Origin: an uncultured Eubacterium sp.
GTDB lineage: Bacteria > Bacillota > Clostridia > Lachnospirales > Lachnospiraceae
Assembly: GCA_945910225.1 (NCBI GenBank)
Contig: CAMDYG010000015.1
Span: forward strand, 1 to 58,350
Direction: 5' to 3'
DNA length: 58,350 nucleotides
In this document: in pieces, positions 25,996 to 34,403 of the stretch
How positions within the stretch are numbered: the first letter of the stretch is position 1
Layout: the number at the start of each line of letters is the position of its first letter
The notes under the pieces: model-generated
Databases searched by the model: none
What the model was told of the DNA's origin: nothing
What the model saw: the letters and a program-made list of their open reading frames with translations, nothing else
Program-made: the position numbers and the translations under genes

Positions 25996-26129
25996 ACGAT
26001 ATATAAGTTCATGTAGTTCAGGCACGCTTTCGCTGCTTTCACCTCACAACGGATACTAAATTCGTGCTTTGCACTCATTAAGTACCAGCGGGCTCAAAGC
26101 ACCTGAAACTACATGAACTTATATATCGT
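25996..26129. repeat. 134-bp palindromic element with 23-bp perfect ends
   Basis: The ends, ACGATATATAAGTTCATGTAG.. and its inverted copy, pair over about 23 perfect bases and then imperfectly for several more. They enclose about 80 bases containing smaller inverted repeats (GCACGCTTTCGCTG; GTGCTTTGCACTC). There is no open frame. It is noncoding, lies between convergent genes and looks like a mobile or REP/MITE-type repeat unit. Confidence 0.75.
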
Positions 26130-26138
26130 CTTAACATA

Positions 26139-26178
26139 GAAAAAAGGGCACGGCACTAATTTCTTAGTGCTCCAGCCC
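26139..26178 (-). terminator. Terminator after the SpoIID-like gene
   Basis: On the minus strand GGGGCTGGAGCACTAAG-AAA-TTAGTGCCGTGCCC forms an imperfect stem followed by TTTTTTCT. Confidence 0.8.
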
Positions 26179-26189
26179 CTTCTAATACT

Positions 26190-27461
26190 CTATAACTCTG
26201 CTAACCCTGCAAGCGCAACATATTTCTCTGATACTGTAAACCATGTTGGAAAATCTGTTATTCCTGACTGAGGAAGATTAAAAATTCTCTGAAACTCTTT
26301 AACTGCAGCAGCTGTCTGCTCGCCATATATTCCATCTACACTAAGAACTGGTATCGATTTATAATATTCTCCAATCAGGTTAAGCTGTTCCTGAAGCTGT
26401 CTTACTTTTTGCCCTGATGAACCGATATCTAAATTCATTCCCGGCCATGAATATGGTATTCCACTTATCTGCTCTGCTTCATTAATATACACATCCTGGC
26501 CATAATAATACCTTAATATCTCTATAGATGAATAATTCTGGTCTCCAAGATACTTACTTCCCCATTGAGAAAGCCTGTTAGGACATGTTACCCTTTTTCC
26601 ATCGCAATACTGTGTAAGTATCGGCTGTTTTACATTTGGTCTTGATATGTAATTGTCAAATATATCATCTACTACCTGTGATATACTTTCAAATACATTT
26701 CTCCCATTAACCCATTTCTGATCATATGCAGTTGATGACGTTATTGTAAAGTCATAAAACTTATTCCTATACCATTCGGTATATACACGATTAAGCGTAA
26801 ATGACATTATTGCAAGCACATTAGCCTGTATAGTCTGCCTTGACCATGTTGAATATATTTCCGAGCTGGCAACATTTTTGATATAATCTTTATAAGTTAC
26901 ATAATAATTGTCAGCCGAAGAATCCATTGGGGGTCCATCATGCACGACTATAATCTCTGGTACAACAACCCTGTCAAGAACGATCTCTCCCGACTGTCCC
27001 ATTGGTTTTATCTCCGCCTCATCTATTTTAGGTGGATAATCTCCATATAAAGTATTAACTGGAATTACAATATTATCATCCACATTATTCTCCATATTTT
27101 CTCTACTGGTCATCCTTATATTCTGAAGACTGATTTCTCCTGAAAACATATCACTTCCTGACACATTGACATCGCAATATCCTGGTGCAGTAACCCTTAT
27201 ATCATATTCAGAAAATGGCTGTCTGTTTCCTGGCTCCATGCTATATTCAATAGGAGGTGCGCTTAGATCATTAAACATTGCTATTCCATCTGAATCAGTA
27301 GTAATCTCTCCAACTTCATTGTCAGGATTACCTGTATATGATATTCTGACAACTGCACCTTTTACTGGCACATTTTCATAATTCACAACGCTTACTTTAA
27401 GTCTTCCCTTATCTATATTTCCTTCTGGCACTTCAAATGTATGTACATATCCAACATTCAT
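26190..27461 (-). CDS. SpoIID-like protein with peptidoglycan-binding domain
   Basis: 423 aa. Order: a beta-sandwich like carboxypeptidase regulatory domains (about 1-115, VNYENVPVKGAVVRISYTG); a linker; a central region like SpoIID/LytB (about 190-330, YKDYIKNVASSEIYSTWSRQ, then RLSQWGSKYL and SSIEILRYYYG); and a C-terminal PG_binding_1 domain (about 345-410, DIGSSGQKVRQLQEQLNLI, VDGIYGEQTAAAVKEFQ). SpoIID proteins cut or sense denuded glycan strands during sporulation. No signal peptide is seen, so it may act on the spore from the mother cell or leave by another route. Divergent from the amidase gene. GAGG lies nine bases before ATG 27461. Confidence 0.78.
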   Translation of the reverse strand: MNVGYVHTFEVPEGNIDKGRLKVSVVNYENVPVKGAVVRISYTGNPDNEVGEITTDSDGIAMFNDLSAPPIEYSMEPGNRQPFSEYDIRVTAPGYCDVNVSGSDMFSGEISLQNIRMTSRENMENNVDDNIVIPVNTLYGDYPPKIDEAEIKPMGQSGEIVLDRVVVPEIIVVHDGPPMDSSADNYYVTYKDYIKNVASSEIYSTWSRQTIQANVLAIMSFTLNRVYTEWYRNKFYDFTITSSTAYDQKWVNGRNVFESISQVVDDIFDNYISRPNVKQPILTQYCDGKRVTCPNRLSQWGSKYLGDQNYSSIEILRYYYGQDVYINEAEQISGIPYSWPGMNLDIGSSGQKVRQLQEQLNLIGEYYKSIPVLSVDGIYGEQTAAAVKEFQRIFNLPQSGITDFPTWFTVSEKYVALAGLAEL

Positions 27462-27559
27462 AATTAAACCTCATTAACGTCTTAAAATACTTATATGATG
27501 TTGGTACATAAAATATGCATTTTGCATACAATATTATGATCAATCTATACGGAGATATT

Positions 27560-28492
27560 ATGGCTAAATATAAAATTGCTATAGATGCCGGTCACGGAGG
27601 CGGCGATTATGGTGCTACTTATAATGGAAGAGCTGAAAAAGATGATAATTTAAAGCTTGCACTTGCTGTTGGAAATATTCTTGAAAAAAATGGTGTTGAT
27701 GTTGTATACACAAGAACAACAGATGAATACGAAACCCCTTTCAAAAAGGCCACAGATGCAAATGAAGCTAATGCAGATTATTTTGTTTCTATACACAGAA
27801 ATTCTTCTCCAACGCCTAATCAGTACTCTGGAGTAGAAAGTCTGGTATATAACAATTCTGGCATCAGATCAACTATAGCAACGGACATCAATTCAGAACT
27901 TGAGAAAGCAGGTTTTAAAAATCTGGGGATTACTGAGCGTCCCAATCTCGTAGTCCTTAAGCGAACACATATGCCAGCTGTTCTTGTTGAAGCCGGTTTT
28001 ATAAATAATGATAAAGACAATGAACTTTTCGATAAAAACTTCGATAAAATTGCAAATGCAATTGCAGATGGCATTCTTAAAGCTTTAGGTATTTCACCAT
28101 TCCAAACAACATCTCCATCAGTTAATTCGGCATCAACTGATTCTGATTATAACTCAGACAACTACACTAATAATAATAATGAGAAGATTTGTAAAAAAAG
28201 TCATGATGAAAATAACAGAATTTGTAATAAAAAATATACCGGAAGCTGTACATGCGAAGATAACTATGAACCAGTAGCACTGTATCGCGTACAGGTCGGT
28301 GCATACAAAAACAAAGACAATGCCGACAGAATGTTAAATTCCCTGCTCGTAGAAGGTTTTCCGGCATTTATTATATATGAAGACGATTACTATAAAGTAC
28401 AGGTTGGTGCATTCCGTATTTTATCCAACGCTATTAAAATGGAGCAGAAACTGCGCCGCTTCAGATACAGTACCTATATTGTATATTCATAA
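27560..28492 (+). CDS. N-acetylmuramoyl-L-alanine amidase with SPOR domain
   Basis: Cuts the amide bond between muramic acid and the stem peptide. The 310-aa protein has an Amidase_3 domain (1 to about 175) with zinc ligands and catalytic residues in IDAGHGG, the glutamate of NGRAEKDDN, SIHRNS and the glutamate of LVEAGFINN. After a serine/asparagine linker comes a SPOR domain (about 235-310, YRVQVGAYKNKDNADRM, then YKVQVGAF), which binds denuded glycan. The arrangement is that of CwlC, a mother-cell lysis amidase that also lacks a signal peptide. CGGAG precedes ATG 27560; the longer frame from 27515 lacks a ribosome site. Confidence 0.92.
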   Translation: MAKYKIAIDAGHGGGDYGATYNGRAEKDDNLKLALAVGNILEKNGVDVVYTRTTDEYETPFKKATDANEANADYFVSIHRNSSPTPNQYSGVESLVYNNSGIRSTIATDINSELEKAGFKNLGITERPNLVVLKRTHMPAVLVEAGFINNDKDNELFDKNFDKIANAIADGILKALGISPFQTTSPSVNSASTDSDYNSDNYTNNNNEKICKKSHDENNRICNKKYTGSCTCEDNYEPVALYRVQVGAYKNKDNADRMLNSLLVEGFPAFIIYEDDYYKVQVGAFRILSNAIKMEQKLRRFRYSTYIVYS

Positions 28493-28498
28493 AGCTAA

Positions 28499-28538
28499 GG
28501 GACTGTCGCCCTAAGAAATTCGTTAAAGCGACAGTCCC
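28499..28538. terminator. Hairpin between convergent genes
   Basis: Perfect 11-bp arms GGGACTGTCGC/GCGACAGTCCC around an 18-base loop, placed between the ends of the amidase (+) and the zinc-ribbon gene (-). There is no clear T run on either strand, so it may act as a processing or blocking hairpin rather than a classic terminator. Confidence 0.6.
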
Positions 28539-28567
28539 ACATATTAATATTAATAAATTATACCTGA

Positions 28568-30739
28568 TTAATTCTTTGTGAATATATCTGAATATCCATC
28601 TGAAGTAAGCGTAAGGGTTTTACCACTTATTGTATATGTATACTCTGTTGGATCAGATACAGATCCCATATATTCCATAGTAATTGTTAACTTACCATCC
28701 TTTGCAGCATATGTTGCATTAACTGTTGTGCCATCAGATGCAATAGTACCCTTGCCATCAGCATTAATTGTCAATATTGTAGTAGATGTACCTATTGTTT
28801 CTGTCCATGTTCCAACAAGACTGCTGTCAACAGTACCAGTTGTTGTAGTTGTACCTGCTGCGCCTGTTGTTCCTGTTGTTCCTGTTGTTCCTGTTGTTCC
28901 TGTTGTTCCTCCATTTGTTGGAGTTATTGTTGTACCAGTACCTGTCAATGAGCCAAACATCTGCTTATAAAGATCATCTCCTAAAATCTTTGAGAAAACA
29001 TTAGCATTCTGTACAAGTTCCATAGAAAGTGCTGTCTGCTGGGCACTTGTCATATTATATACATTAACCGGATTGCTGAAATTAGATGATGTATACTTCA
29101 TAGAACTGAATTCCTTCTGGGAATAATCTCCTGTCACCTTGAAATCAGCCTTAACACCATCAGCAAGCATATTCATTGATAAATCATTAATAGTTACTGT
29201 ATTACCTGATAATGAGCAGTCAAGTCCCATATTAAGATATTCTGTTCCCTGCTTCATCTCAAATGCAACTGCTGAATTGTTATCTCTATTCTGGATTGTA
29301 TACTTTAATGTAGCATCATCTGCTTCTGCTTCAACAACGACGTAATCTGAAGGATTCTTATCTCCAATAAATGCAACTGAGAATGTTCCAGATGTTGTTG
29401 AATCAATATCAGAAAGATTCATGGCAACTCTTACAATATCGTCATCATCATCAACATACATTGAGAACTTAACTGGTGTCATTCCCTTAATAGAATCTGC
29501 AATTGTACTCTTAAGTGAATCCTGTGTATATCCAGCTATAGAAAGCATTGACATATATGATGATGTTGCTGAATCTGCATATAAAGCATCAATTGCTGCA
29601 TCACAAGCTGCCTTAACTGCTGCTTCATTTACTGTTACGCTATATTCTTTTACCTTGATATCACCATTCTGTGAATTGTATGTAAGACTATCATTCTTAT
29701 CATACTGACAATTCTCAGCAAATGCATCAATTCCCTTAGCTAATGCTCTTGCAGCAGCCTTAGCAGGCTCCTTATACTGCTCAACATCACCTGTTCCAGA
29801 GAACATTGACAAATATCCTGAGATATCACTAAAGTCTGAATAGTAACTAATATCTGAATCCTTAGCAAGCTGTGCTACAGACATGCTGAATGACTCACTA
29901 AACAATTCTGGAACCTTAAAATATACTGTTGTTCCATCTGTATAAAATGAAACTGTAAGTAATGAAGTACTTCCATTCTGAAGCTTTAATTCTCCAGCTG
30001 CTTTATCTGAAAGTGTATCTACCTGAACATCATAGTATAAAGTATCTGCTTTTACATACTTAGTATAATCTTCTCCATCTACAGATACAGAATCGAACTT
30101 AAATGTTCCTGAGAATTCTGTCTTATCAGATACTGATGTTGTTGAAAGATTATTAAAAAGCTTATCTACTGAATCCTCAAGAGATGCTCCAACTTTCTTA
30201 ACCGCTTCTATCGCATGCTTATCTTCTGAATTACTCTTTAACTTTGGTAAGAATATAACAAGAAGAACTGCTGCTACAACTGCTACTGCAGCTACGATTG
30301 CTGCAACAATTGGCCACTTTTTCTTTTTCTTAGGAACTGGAACACCCTGTGGTGCTTCCTGATATCCAGGAGCTGCTGCATTATATCCAAACTGTGGCTG
30401 ACCAGCACCAAACTGTGGCTGCTGATATCCAAACTGTGGCTGTACCGGTGTTTCCTGTACTGGCTCTACCGGTGTCTCCTGTACTGGTGTCTCCTGTACC
30501 GGCTGTACTGGTGTTTCCTGTACTGGCTGTACTGGTGTTTCCTGTACCGGCTGTACTGGTGTTTCCTGTACTGGCTCTACCGGTGTCTCCTGTACTGGCT
30601 GTACTGGTGTTTCCTGTACTGGTGTCTCAACAGGCTTTGTTGTTTCTGCCTGAACATTCTGTGGAGCTGCTAATGGAGTTCCACATTTAGGACAAAATTT
30701 TGCTGTCCCTGCATTATATCCGCATTTTGTGCAAAACAT
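28568..30739 (-). CDS. Zinc-ribbon membrane protein with proline-rich repeats
   Basis: 723 aa. Starts with a zinc ribbon (CTKCGYNAGTAKFCPKCG), then a Pro-Val-Gln-Glu-Thr tandem repeat (about 37-105), a Gln/Gly/Phe-rich stretch, a KKKKK stop-transfer and one membrane helix (about 145-167). The extracellular part of about 450 residues is rich in Ser/Asp/Lys. A Gly-Thr linker (GTTGTTGTTG) leads to a beta-rich C-terminal domain (SLVGTWTETIGTSTTIL, lipocalin-like). Related zinc-ribbon/DUF membrane proteins are frequent in Lachnospiraceae; their role is unknown. The topology (cytoplasmic ribbon, outside domain) suggests envelope sensing. GAGGGGAAG precedes ATG 30739. Confidence 0.8.
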   Translation of the reverse strand: MFCTKCGYNAGTAKFCPKCGTPLAAPQNVQAETTKPVETPVQETPVQPVQETPVEPVQETPVQPVQETPVQPVQETPVQPVQETPVQETPVEPVQETPVQPQFGYQQPQFGAGQPQFGYNAAAPGYQEAPQGVPVPKKKKKWPIVAAIVAAVAVVAAVLLVIFLPKLKSNSEDKHAIEAVKKVGASLEDSVDKLFNNLSTTSVSDKTEFSGTFKFDSVSVDGEDYTKYVKADTLYYDVQVDTLSDKAAGELKLQNGSTSLLTVSFYTDGTTVYFKVPELFSESFSMSVAQLAKDSDISYYSDFSDISGYLSMFSGTGDVEQYKEPAKAAARALAKGIDAFAENCQYDKNDSLTYNSQNGDIKVKEYSVTVNEAAVKAACDAAIDALYADSATSSYMSMLSIAGYTQDSLKSTIADSIKGMTPVKFSMYVDDDDDIVRVAMNLSDIDSTTSGTFSVAFIGDKNPSDYVVVEAEADDATLKYTIQNRDNNSAVAFEMKQGTEYLNMGLDCSLSGNTVTINDLSMNMLADGVKADFKVTGDYSQKEFSSMKYTSSNFSNPVNVYNMTSAQQTALSMELVQNANVFSKILGDDLYKQMFGSLTGTGTTITPTNGGTTGTTGTTGTTGTTGAAGTTTTTGTVDSSLVGTWTETIGTSTTILTINADGKGTIASDGTTVNATYAAKDGKLTITMEYMGSVSDPTEYTYTISGKTLTLTSDGYSDIFTKN
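30441..30630. repeat. Tandem repeat of about 24 bp in the zinc-ribbon gene
   Basis: Roughly eight near-identical units of the type GTTTCCTGTACTGGCTGTACTG (and shortened forms) encode PVQPVQET-like peptides in one frame. Copy number is likely to vary between strains. Confidence 0.85.
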
Positions 30740-30857
30740 AATTCTTCCCCTCTCTTATTTTTTTAATTATACTATCAGATATGATTAATATTTTCAATAT
30801 AAAACATTTATAAAAAAGACTTCTCAAACGTATCAAAATATGCACGATATTAATAAT

Positions 30858-31346
30858 TTATGCTTTTTTATATTCCCTGAACTCATAACATACATCAAAA
30901 TATGTATGTTCATCACTCGTTCTCGTAACACTCCATTCAGGTAATTTATCAAGATCCGGCATATAAGAATCAGCATCATACTTATAATCTATGTATGTAA
31001 TGTGTGCCGTATCGCAGTATGGCAGAAACTGTTCAAATACTGATGCTCCACCTATAACATATATATCTGAGGATTCATACTCTTTAGTGTATTCCAATAC
31101 CTCTTCTACTGAGTGCGCAACCTTTACATTATCATTCTTATATGTTTTATCTCTTGTAAGGACAATATTTTCACGTTCTATAAGCGATGTTTTCTCTGAT
31201 ATATTCTCAAATGTCTTACGTCCCATAATGGCAGCTTTCCCAACTGTTTCCATTCTGAAAAGCTTGATATCTTCAGGGATATTCACAAGAAGCCTTCCGC
31301 CTCTTCCTATAGCCCAGTTCTTATCAACCGCTGCAATTAGATTCAT
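30858..31346 (-). CDS. folA: Dihydrofolate reductase
   Basis: Reduces dihydrofolate with NADPH. The 162-aa protein shows the usual blocks: LIAAVDKNWAIGRGG at the N-terminus, PEDIKLFRMET (substrate-binding acidic residue), IMGRKTFE, IVLTRD and the NADPH loop YVIGGASVFEQFLPYCD. Length is normal. The next gene upstream, hflX, ends two bases before its start, so both are in one transcript. No thyA is in the window. Confidence 0.96.
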   Translation of the reverse strand: MNLIAAVDKNWAIGRGGRLLVNIPEDIKLFRMETVGKAAIMGRKTFENISEKTSLIERENIVLTRDKTYKNDNVKVAHSVEEVLEYTKEYESSDIYVIGGASVFEQFLPYCDTAHITYIDYKYDADSYMPDLDKLPEWSVTRTSDEHTYFDVCYEFREYKKA

Positions 31347-31348
31347 AT

Positions 31349-32590
31349 CTACAACTTCCCTTCTATTTCCTTAGGAACATATGCAAGTACTTTTATTCCT
31401 GATTCAGTATATTCTTCACTTTCAAGTTGTCCGTACTCTCTTATTAGCTGGATCTTACCAGCCTCGCTATAAGGAAATACTCTCTCAATCCTTATTCTGC
31501 TTAAAAGTATAATATCCTGAAGGCACTGTTTGAAATCCTCAAGTCCTGTTCCCCTTATAGCTGATACGTTATATGTATAATCAGCTTTTAAATCTTTAGC
31601 AACAGGCTTCTGTTCAAAGCAATCGCATTTGTTAAAAAGTGTTATTACTGGCTTGTCTCCAACTCCCAGTTGTTTAAGCGTTGCATACACAGTTGTCATC
31701 TGCTGCTCATAATCAGGATTGGACACATCCACAACATGCACAATAATATCAGCATATTTGGCTTCTTCCAGTGTACTTTTAAATGCCTCTATAAGATTAT
31801 GCGGAAGCTTTCTTATAAAACCAACAGTATCAGTAAGTAGTATTTTTTCTCCATTAGGTAGTTCTAATGCTCTGGTGGTAGGATCAAGTGTCGCAAAAAG
31901 CTTATCTTCTGACAGCACTCCTGCATCAGTCAGTTTATTAAGAAGAGTTGATTTACCAGCATTAGTATAACCAACTATTGCTGCAACAGGAGTAGATGCT
32001 TTAGACCTTTTCTCCCGCTGCACATCCCTGTGTGCTTTCATTTCTTTTAAATCAGCTGACAACTTAGATATTCTGTCACGTATAAGTCTTCTGTCAGTCT
32101 CTATCTTTTTCTCTCCAGGTCCTCTTGTACCAATACCACCACCAAGTCTTGACATGGAAGTTCCAAATCCTGCCAGCCTTATTGACCTATACTTTAATTG
32201 TGCCATTTCAACCTGGACTTTTCCTTCACTTGAAGTTGCCCTTGCAGCAAATATGTCAAGAATCACCATAGTTCTGTCCATAACCTTAATTGAAAGTTCA
32301 TCTTCAAGGTTCTTAAACTGTGCCGGACTAAGTTCATCATCACAAATAATTCCTGTAGCATCAAGTTCATCAATAAGTACCCTTAATTCTTCTATTTTGC
32401 CCTTTCCTATATAAGTTGCCGGATGAAAATTATCTCTTGTCTGTACCATTCTTCCAACAGTAACAGCCCCTGCTGTTTTAGCCAGTTCAGCAAGTTCGTC
32501 AAGTGAACGGTCAGTATCATCATCTGTATCAAACGCAACGCCCACCAGGATAACTCGTTCAATTATTTCATCTGTATCATATAATGTCAT
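31349..32590 (-). CDS. hflX: Ribosome-associated GTPase HflX
   Basis: A GTPase that splits stalled or heat-damaged ribosomes. The 413-aa protein has the N-terminal HflX domain with the glycine-rich GFGTSMSRLGGGIGTRGPGE, a coiled-coil, and the G domain with GYTNAGKSTL (G1), DTVGFI (G3) and NKCD (G4). ATG 32590 is preferred over ATG 32596 because GAGGA lies at proper spacing only for the former. It sits in a minus-strand run ptsI-hflX-folA with short gaps. Confidence 0.95.
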   Translation of the reverse strand: MTLYDTDEIIERVILVGVAFDTDDDTDRSLDELAELAKTAGAVTVGRMVQTRDNFHPATYIGKGKIEELRVLIDELDATGIICDDELSPAQFKNLEDELSIKVMDRTMVILDIFAARATSSEGKVQVEMAQLKYRSIRLAGFGTSMSRLGGGIGTRGPGEKKIETDRRLIRDRISKLSADLKEMKAHRDVQREKRSKASTPVAAIVGYTNAGKSTLLNKLTDAGVLSEDKLFATLDPTTRALELPNGEKILLTDTVGFIRKLPHNLIEAFKSTLEEAKYADIIVHVVDVSNPDYEQQMTTVYATLKQLGVGDKPVITLFNKCDCFEQKPVAKDLKADYTYNVSAIRGTGLEDFKQCLQDIILLSRIRIERVFPYSEAGKIQLIREYGQLESEEYTESGIKVLAYVPKEIEGKL

Positions 32591-32602
32591 ATACATTCCT
32601 CT

Positions 32603-34330
32603 TTATTTCTTTTTTCTTTCAGAAAAATAATCACTCAGATAATCAGTTACTTCTTTTTCTGATGACATTGTCATTACCTTTTTAGCAACCTGTTCTGCTT
32701 CCTTTATTGTCCAGTCTGCTATAGACTTTCTTGTTTCAAGTACCTTTCCTGTGGATACAGAGAATTCATCCAGTCCATATGTCAGAAGCAATGGTACCAT
32801 CATAGGATCAGCCGCTGCCTCCCCGCACATCCCGACTTCTATTCCAGCTTCATGTGCACATGCAATTGTTCTTTTTATAAGTCTTAATACAGCCGGATTA
32901 AATGCTGAATACAGGTAAGCAACATTCTCATTACAACGATCAACCGCAATAGTATACTGTGTCAGATCATTAGTACCTATTGAGAAAAAATCTGCCTCTG
33001 TCGCAAAAACATCTGCCATAACTGCCGCCGCAGGTGTCTCAATCATAACTCCAATCTTAATATTATTATCATAAGCAATCTGATTTCTATCAAGATCTTT
33101 GCATATTCTTCTTACCATACTTTTTACAGATTGAATCTCTCCAACTGATGTAACCATTGGTACCATAATTCTTATATTGCCAAACGCACTGGCTCTTAAT
33201 ATTGCTCTCAGCTGTGTTGTAAAAATATCAACCCTGTCCAGGCAAAAACGTATTGCCCTGTAACCAAGGAAAGGATTATTCTCTCTTGTAAGTCCCATGT
33301 ATGGAATATCCTTATCCCCGCCTATGTCAAGAGTTCTTATCGTAAGCTGTTTTCCTTTCATAAGAACAGCAGCCTTCTTATATTCATGAAACTGCTCTTC
33401 TTCTGTAGGCAGCGAATTCTTATTAAGAAATAAAAACTCTGTCCTGAAAAGACCTACTCCCTCAGCACCTTCTTTAACTGCCTTTGATGCTTCAGCTGCA
33501 CCGCCTATATTAGCCGCAAGAATAACAGTTCTGCCATCTGCAGTCTGTGTACTTTTATCAACAAATGTTCTTAATTCTTCTATATGTTCTTCATATTTTT
33601 TCTTTTTCTTATCATATATAGATAATGTTCTTTGTGTCGGATTAACAAACACTTCTCCATAAGCGCCATCAACTATTATCTGGTCATTATTATGTACTTT
33701 GGACATTACATCTTTAACACTCAATACAGCTGGTATTTCTAATGCTCTTGCAAGAATTGACGCATGAGCAGTATCTCCACCTTTTTCTGCAACTATACCT
33801 ACAACATGTGCTGTATCCATAGATGCTGTCATTGATGGCTGTATCTCCTTTGCAACAATTACTGTATTCTCTGGAAGATTAGTTAAATCTGTCCTTACAG
33901 TACCCTGCATTATCTGGATCATGCGGTCTTTCATATCAACAATATCTGATACTCTCTGCTGCATATCCGGATTGTCCATTGCCGCAAATATACCTGCAAG
34001 CTTATCACACGTATCTTCAATTGCAGCCTCCGCACAGATATTATCCTTTTCAATAGCGTTACACACTTCATTTTCTGTTGTTATGTCCTTTGCCAGATAT
34101 ATCTGGTTTTTCAGAACAAGCGCATTCTTGTCATTATTCCCCAGCTTTTCTTCTAACTGTGCAAGAAGATGTTCAGTTTCTTTAATAAATTGTTCCCTTA
34201 CATTAAAAAATCTTTCTTTTTCCTGCTTTGTATCCTGTATTTTCTTCCTGTTAACTTCATTGTTCTTATTATCAATAATTAATACATGTCCAATACCTAT
34301 TCCTCTTGAAGTTCCTATTCCCCTAAGCAT
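32603..34330 (-). CDS. ptsI: PTS enzyme I
   Basis: Phosphoenolpyruvate-protein phosphotransferase, first step of sugar PTS phosphate relay to HPr. The 575-aa protein has the helical HPr-binding part, the phosphohistidine motif GGDTAHASILAR (His189), and the PEP-binding barrel with LFRTEFLF and GMCGEAAADP. No HPr gene is adjacent, so ptsH must lie elsewhere. It ends 12 bases before hflX. GGAGG lies before ATG 34330. Confidence 0.97.
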   Translation of the reverse strand: MLRGIGTSRGIGIGHVLIIDNKNNEVNRKKIQDTKQEKERFFNVREQFIKETEHLLAQLEEKLGNNDKNALVLKNQIYLAKDITTENEVCNAIEKDNICAEAAIEDTCDKLAGIFAAMDNPDMQQRVSDIVDMKDRMIQIMQGTVRTDLTNLPENTVIVAKEIQPSMTASMDTAHVVGIVAEKGGDTAHASILARALEIPAVLSVKDVMSKVHNNDQIIVDGAYGEVFVNPTQRTLSIYDKKKKKYEEHIEELRTFVDKSTQTADGRTVILAANIGGAAEASKAVKEGAEGVGLFRTEFLFLNKNSLPTEEEQFHEYKKAAVLMKGKQLTIRTLDIGGDKDIPYMGLTRENNPFLGYRAIRFCLDRVDIFTTQLRAILRASAFGNIRIMVPMVTSVGEIQSVKSMVRRICKDLDRNQIAYDNNIKIGVMIETPAAAVMADVFATEADFFSIGTNDLTQYTIAVDRCNENVAYLYSAFNPAVLRLIKRTIACAHEAGIEVGMCGEAAADPMMVPLLLTYGLDEFSVSTGKVLETRKSIADWTIKEAEQVAKKVMTMSSEKEVTDYLSDYFSERKKK

Positions 34331-34403
34331 ATTAACCTCCTTCCAGACCCTTTTTCAGGGCATCTAAAGCTTGTGCGCAGGCACAATTATATGTTTCTTA
34401 TGT

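Noticed and set aside
30441-30630. CRISPR-like repeats
   Set aside because: Units are short, directly adjacent without unique spacers and encode an in-frame proline-rich peptide.
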